Below, in pieces: positions 6,664 through 9,758 of a stretch of DNA of 9,758 nucleotides. The notes beneath the pieces are model-generated. The model searched no databases, was not told the origin of the DNA, and saw only the letters and a list, made by a program, of their open reading frames with translations. The position numbers and the translations under genes were made by a program. Numbering within the stretch: the first letter of the stretch is position 1; each line of letters begins with the position of its first letter. The DNA lies in the NCBI GenBank assembly GCA_007131465.1, contig SLQN01000259.1:1-9758 (forward strand). Reading direction: 5' to 3'. This stretch comes from Paracoccaceae bacterium (GTDB taxonomy: Bacteria > Pseudomonadota > Alphaproteobacteria > Rhodobacterales > Rhodobacteraceae).

Positions 6664-7090
6664 GCAATCCCAGATCGGCGAGTGCGGCATCCAGTGCAGG
6701 CGGCAAGGCGTCATCGCCCACCCGCGCTTTCGGCAGGTCAGGCGGAGCATCCTTGACGGCCAGATACCGCCAGCCCTGAAACGGGCGCTTCACGGCGCTC
6801 GCGGTGCGTATGATGGCGCGGTCCAGCACGATCCCGCAGCGCACGATACCGTCCGCGCCGGGCACCTCATCCAGACGCAGGATGCGCTGGCGGGCCAGAA
6901 CTGTTCCCTTGAACACCCAGTAGAGCGACCCGCCTGCCAGCAGGGCCTCGGCGCGCTTGGGCCACATCCGGGTCACATGGCGCGGCTGCCCGTCCGGCCC
7001 CAGCGCGCGGGGATCGCGTTGCCACGCCGCCAGATCCTCGGGTTTCTCGGCCCCGACGCACAGTTTGATAAGATGAACCACGTCTGTCAT
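6659..7090 (-). CDS. DUF1489 family protein
   Basis: This 143-residue cytoplasmic protein belongs to the DUF1489 family, a small conserved protein of alphaproteobacteria with no established function. I recognise it from its N-terminus (VVHLIKLCVGA), the HVTRMWPKRAEALL stretch at about 38-51, the SLYWVFKG stretch at about 55-62, the ARQRILRLDEV stretch at about 66-76, and PFQGWRYLAVKD at about 103-114. Length and motif order fit the family. There is no signal peptide, membrane segment or obvious catalytic motif. The basic and aromatic residues in HVTRMWPKR and RQRILRL could favour nucleic-acid contact, but that is speculation. It is convergent with ccdA, and its start lies 115 bp from the divergent nrdJ start, so the intergenic region probably serves both genes. 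Confidence 0.88.
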   Translation of the reverse strand: MTDVVHLIKLCVGAEKPEDLAAWQRDPRALGPDGQPRHVTRMWPKRAEALLAGGSLYWVFKGTVLARQRILRLDEVPGADGIVRCGIVLDRAIIRTASAVKRPFQGWRYLAVKDAPPDLPKARVGDDALPPALDAALADLGLR

Positions 7091-7138
7091 GGCGCAGGTT
7101 CTAGCCCATCAACTGGGGGGCGCAAGCGGCTAAAGACA

Positions 7139-7197
7139 TTGACCCGCGCGGGGGCGGGGCCTATCTTGGGGCTTTCCACCAGATCACCCCCAAAGGA
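7139..7197 (+). promoter_or_regulatory. Likely promoter and ribosome binding site of nrdJ
   Basis: TTGACC at 7139-7144 and TATCTT at 7162-7167 are 17 nt apart, a good sigma-70-type pair (5 of 6 and 4 of 6 to consensus). Transcription would start near 7174, giving a leader of about 30 nt. The ribosome site AAAGGA at 7192-7197 lies 8 nt before the ATG. I see no NrdR-box pair and no cobalamin riboswitch; the leader is too short for the latter. Confidence 0.6.
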
Positions 7198-7205
7198 TAT
7201 GCGCC

Positions 7206-9473
7206 ATGAGCCGTTTTTCCGCCCCGATTGCCGAACAGATCTGGGATATGAAATACCGCTTCAAGGCCGCTGACGGCACGCCTGTCGATACCAGCCTTGA
7301 AGACACATGGCGCCGCATTGCCCGCGCGCTGGCGAGTGTCGAGGCAGACCCGAGCCACTGGGAAGACCAGTTCTACACCGCACTCGCGGATTTCAAGTTC
7401 CTGCCGGCAGGCCGAATCACTGCCGGGGCAGGCACGGGCCGTTCGGTGACGCTGTTCAACTGTTTCGTCATGGGAACGATCCCTGACAGCATGGCAGGCA
7501 TCTTCGAGATGCTGAAAGAGGCCGCGCTGACCATGCAGCAGGGCGGGGGCATCGGATATGATTTCTCGACCATCCGGCCGAAGGGTGCGGCGGTGACTGG
7601 TGTGGCGGCGGACGCTTCCGGCCCCTTGTCCTTCATGGATGTCTGGGATGCCATGTGCCGTACGATCATGTCGGCAGGTTCGCGCCGGGGCGCGATGATG
7701 GCCACGATGCGTTGCGATCACCCCGATATCGAGGAATTCATCGCCGCCAAGCAGGATTCTGCGCGGCTGCGTATGTTCAACCTGTCCGTGTTGATCACCG
7801 ATCCCTTCATGCAGGCCGTCAAGGCAGATGGTCCGTGGGATCTGGTCTTTGACGGGCGCGTCTATCAGACGATTCAAGCGCGCGACCTGTGGAACAGGAT
7901 CATGCGCGCGACCTATGATTATGCCGAACCCGGCGTGATCTTCATCGACCGGATCAATACCGCCAACAATCTCAACTACTGCGAAACGATTGCCGCGACC
8001 AATCCCTGCGGCGAGCAACCCCTGCCGCCCTACGGGGCCTGCCTTCTGGGGTCGGTCAATCTGGCGCGGCTGGTGTCGGACCCGTTCGGACCGGCAGCGG
8101 CGCTGGACTTGGCTGCGCTGGACGAACTGGTGCGTATCGCGGTGCGGATGATGGACAATGTCGTCGATGCCAGCCGCTTCCCGCTGGAGGCACAGGCGCA
8201 GGAGGCCGTAGCCAAGCGCCGGATCGGGCTGGGGGTGACGGGGCTGGCGGATGCACTTCTGATGGTCGGGCTGCGTTATGGCTCTGACGATGCCGTGGCG
8301 CAGCTCGACGCCTGGATGAAGGCGATTGCGCGCGCAGCCTATCTGGCATCCAGCGATCTCGCGCGCGAGAAGGGTGCCTTCCCCCTGTTCGATGTCGATG
8401 CGTTCCTCGCCTCGGGCAACATGCAGGCGATGGACGCGGATGTGCGCGCGGCCATCCGCACGCATGGTATCCGCAACGCGCTTTTGACCTCGATCGCGCC
8501 CACTGGCACGATCAGCCTTTACGCAGGCAATGTCAGTTCCGGGATCGAGCCTGTCTTTGCTTATGAATACACGCGCAAGGTGTTGCAGAAGGACGGGTCG
8601 CGTACCGAGGAGAAGGTCGAGGATTACGCGGTGCGGCTCTGGCGCGAAATGAAGGGCGGCGCGCCCTTGCCAGACCATTTCGTCAATGCCCAGACCCTCG
8701 CGCCGATGGACCATGTCCGCATGCAGGCGGCAGCGCAGAAATGGGTGGACAGCTCGATCTCGAAAACCATCAACTGCCCCCAAGACATCAGCTTCGATGC
8801 CTTCAAGGATGTCTATCTGGCTGCCTGGGATTCGGGTTGCAAGGGGTGCACGACCTACCGGCCCAATGCAGTCACCGGGTCGGTCCTGTCGGTTGCCGAG
8901 ACGACCGAGAGCGCGCCCGAAGCTGACAAGGGCGCAGATGTTGTCTATCTGTCCACACCCTTCGACAGGCCCGAAGCACTGGAAGGCCATACCTACAAGC
9001 TGAAATGGCCAGGATCGGAACACGCGATCTATGTCACGATCAATGATACCATCATCAATAATCACCGCCGCCCGTTCGAGATTTTCATCAATTCCAAGAA
9101 TATGGAGCATTTCGCGTGGACTGTGGCCCTGACACGCATGATTTCGGCCGTGTTCCGGCGTGGCGGCGATGTGTCCTTCGTGGTGGAGGAACTCAAAGCG
9201 GTGTTCGACCCGCGTGGCGGGGCCTGGGTGCAGGGGCGGTATATCCCGTCGATTCTTGCGGCCATCGGCGGGGTGATCGAACAACATCTGATCCGCATCG
9301 GCTTTATCGCGGGCGAAGGACTGGGTCTAAAAACCGACCCCGAGGCCCTGCGCAAGGCCGTGGGTGACGTTCCGCGTGGCGCGGGCTGCCCGTCCTGTGG
9401 GGCCTATGAGATGGTGATGATTGAAGGCTGCATGACCTGCCGCGCTTGCGGGCATTCAAAATGTTCCGGATAG
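7206..9473 (+). CDS. nrdJ: Class II (adenosylcobalamin-dependent) ribonucleotide reductase
   Basis: This enzyme reduces ribonucleoside diphosphates to deoxyribonucleotides using a thiyl radical generated from adenosylcobalamin, so it works with or without oxygen. It has 755 residues. The active-site finger loop NPCGE (266-270) supplies N266, thiyl cysteine C268 and E270. C86 (in LFNCFVMG) and C279 (in YGACLLGS) are the redox pair. The 11-residue distance from C268 to C279 matches Thermotoga maritima NrdJ (C322 and C333). QQGGGIGYDFS at 111-121 and the phosphate-binding PTGTIS at 432-437 are also present. The C-terminus has six cysteines (728, 731, 742, 745, 748, 753) in a zinc-ribbon-like arrangement that probably shuttles electrons from thioredoxin. 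I see no N-terminal ATP-cone domain. The 708-residue open frame on the opposite strand is a GC-bias shadow. The gene is probably monocistronic. Confidence 0.96.
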   Translation: MSRFSAPIAEQIWDMKYRFKAADGTPVDTSLEDTWRRIARALASVEADPSHWEDQFYTALADFKFLPAGRITAGAGTGRSVTLFNCFVMGTIPDSMAGIFEMLKEAALTMQQGGGIGYDFSTIRPKGAAVTGVAADASGPLSFMDVWDAMCRTIMSAGSRRGAMMATMRCDHPDIEEFIAAKQDSARLRMFNLSVLITDPFMQAVKADGPWDLVFDGRVYQTIQARDLWNRIMRATYDYAEPGVIFIDRINTANNLNYCETIAATNPCGEQPLPPYGACLLGSVNLARLVSDPFGPAAALDLAALDELVRIAVRMMDNVVDASRFPLEAQAQEAVAKRRIGLGVTGLADALLMVGLRYGSDDAVAQLDAWMKAIARAAYLASSDLAREKGAFPLFDVDAFLASGNMQAMDADVRAAIRTHGIRNALLTSIAPTGTISLYAGNVSSGIEPVFAYEYTRKVLQKDGSRTEEKVEDYAVRLWREMKGGAPLPDHFVNAQTLAPMDHVRMQAAAQKWVDSSISKTINCPQDISFDAFKDVYLAAWDSGCKGCTTYRPNAVTGSVLSVAETTESAPEADKGADVVYLSTPFDRPEALEGHTYKLKWPGSEHAIYVTINDTIINNHRRPFEIFINSKNMEHFAWTVALTRMISAVFRRGGDVSFVVEELKAVFDPRGGAWVQGRYIPSILAAIGGVIEQHLIRIGFIAGEGLGLKTDPEALRKAVGDVPRGAGCPSCGAYEMVMIEGCMTCRACGHSKCSG

Positions 9474-9544
9474 AGCGCGGGAGGGATCTTGAATTTGACA
9501 GTAATTATTGGCCATTTCAGGGTTCAATTTGTCCATTCTGAAAG
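9474..9544. other. AT-rich spacer between nrdJ and the insertion sequence
   Basis: This 71-bp spacer is clearly AT-richer than its surroundings. TTTCAG at 9515-9520 can pair with CTGAAA at 9538-9543 around a 17-nt loop, a weak candidate for an nrdJ 3' hairpin. A perfect TTGACA sits at 9495-9500, but no -10 lies at a usable distance. An AT-rich non-coding patch is a common landing place for IS3-type elements. Confidence 0.4.
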
Positions 9545-9623
9545 TGACCTGCCCCCAAGAAACCGGGCCATTCAAAAGGAGAGTTTGTTCTTGTAACGTT
9601 CGTGAGAACAAGGAGAACAGACG

Positions 9624-9758
9624 ATGCGCAAATCCCGTTTCACCGAGTGGTCGGGGACTGTGGCCCCAGGGGGGCCGCGTAAGCCCCGGACACCAGATTG
9701 TCGGGATCCTGCAGGAGTATGCAACTGGAGCGACGGTCTCGGAGCTTTGCCGCAAGCA
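9624..9758 (+). pseudogene. IS3-family transposase OrfA, apparently frameshifted, 3' end cut by window
   Basis: OrfA is the DNA-binding half of IS3-type transposases; it normally runs about 90-100 residues before a programmed shift joins it to the catalytic OrfB. Here the family start MRKSRFTE is read from 9624 with an excellent ribosome site. After the GAG codon at 9645-9647 the frame changes into unrelated sequence that stays open to the window end. The expected continuation, beginning with the CAG codon at 9694 (QIVGIL...), lies in the +1 frame. Between them are 46 nt (9648-9693) where the family would have about one codon. Programmed shifting in this family occurs near the end of orfA, not after eight codons, so the simplest reading is a disrupted gene. 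A sequencing or assembly error inside this GC-rich palindrome is the main alternative. Confidence 0.6.
9648..9695. repeat. 48-bp GC-rich foldback segment inside IS orfA
   Basis: The segment folds on itself almost completely. TGGT at 9648-9651 pairs with ACCA at 9692-9695; CGGGG at 9652-9656 pairs with CCCCG at 9684-9688; GTGGCCCC at 9660-9667 pairs with GGGGCCGC at 9671-9678 (one T-G wobble) around a 3-nt AGG loop. Bulges are at 9657, 9679-9681 and 9689-9691. It coincides with the extra sequence that breaks OrfA. I do not recognise it as a known miniature element. Confidence 0.55.

Larger units (their letters stand above)
9545..9758 (+). mobile_element. Left end of an IS3-family insertion sequence, cut by window
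   Basis: The element appears to begin at TGACCTGCCCCC (9545-9556), a terminus of the TG...CA kind used by IS3-family elements. About 79 nt inside this end is a strong ribosome site, AAGGAG at 9610-9615, placed 8 nt before an ATG at 9624. The first residues, MRKSRFTE, and a later segment in another frame, QIVGILQEYATGATVSELCR, together match the N-terminus of an IS3-family OrfA (a helix-turn-helix protein). The right end, orfB and any target duplication are beyond the window. The exact left boundary is inferred from the terminal motif only. Confidence 0.7.

Noticed and set aside
7091..7205. A cobalamin riboswitch or NrdR boxes before nrdJ.
   Set aside because: The predicted leader is only about 30 nt, no B12-box is visible, and no paired NrdR-box sequence is found. 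A B12-dependent enzyme would also not be expected to be shut off by B12.
7161..9287. A 708-residue open frame on the minus strand opposite nrdJ.
   Set aside because: It is fully antisense to an unmistakable nrdJ, its composition is histidine-, arginine- and glycine-rich as expected from reversed GC-biased codons, and it has no recognisable motif.
9495..9500. A perfect TTGACA upstream of the IS element.
   Set aside because: No -10-like hexamer lies 15-19 nt downstream, so it is not supported as a promoter.
9648..9693. Programmed translational bypassing of the 46-nt segment, as in T4 gene 60.
   Set aside because: The codon before the gap (GAG) is not matched by the triplet before the resumption point (CAC), and no stop codon follows the gap start. 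A disrupted gene or sequence error is simpler.

Overview
The window looks like ordinary chromosomal DNA from an alphaproteobacterium, most likely of the Rhodobacterales. The evidence is high GC with strong third-position bias, an RNase E with the alphaproteobacterial acidic insert in its S1 domain and a C-terminal GWW motif, a DUF1489 protein, and a class II (B12-dependent) ribonucleotide reductase. I see no tRNA, rRNA, CRISPR array, prophage or defence island.

Layout. 1-2417 (+): a two-component operon with the C-terminal part of a DctB-like histidine kinase, a DctD-like AAA+ response regulator, and a small exported protein of unknown function whose start overlaps the regulator's stop by 8 nt. 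2418-2907: a 490-nt region without a convincing gene, holding a candidate promoter and a long structured leader. 2908-5721 (+): RNase E (rne), followed by an 11-bp terminator-like hairpin. 5868-6620 (+): CcdA, the membrane thiol-electron carrier for cytochrome c maturation. 6659-7090 (-): a DUF1489 protein convergent with ccdA. The two stop codons lie in opposite arms of one 9-bp inverted repeat. 7206-9473 (+): B12-dependent ribonucleotide reductase (NrdJ) with its own likely promoter. 9545-9758: the left end of an IS3-family insertion sequence whose first gene appears broken after eight codons by a 46-nt GC-rich foldback segment.

How the genes relate. The kinase and regulator form one signalling pair, probably for C4-dicarboxylate or similar substrate sensing, although the transporter genes are outside the window. 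The exported protein is probably translationally coupled to the regulator. RNase E, CcdA, DUF1489 and NrdJ are independent housekeeping units separated by hairpins and promoters.

No wholly new system is visible. The points most worth checking are the DctD-like regulator without a GAFTGA loop and with its Walker B acids in swapped order, the structured rne leader, the inverted repeat over two convergent stops, and the 46-nt foldback inside the IS gene.
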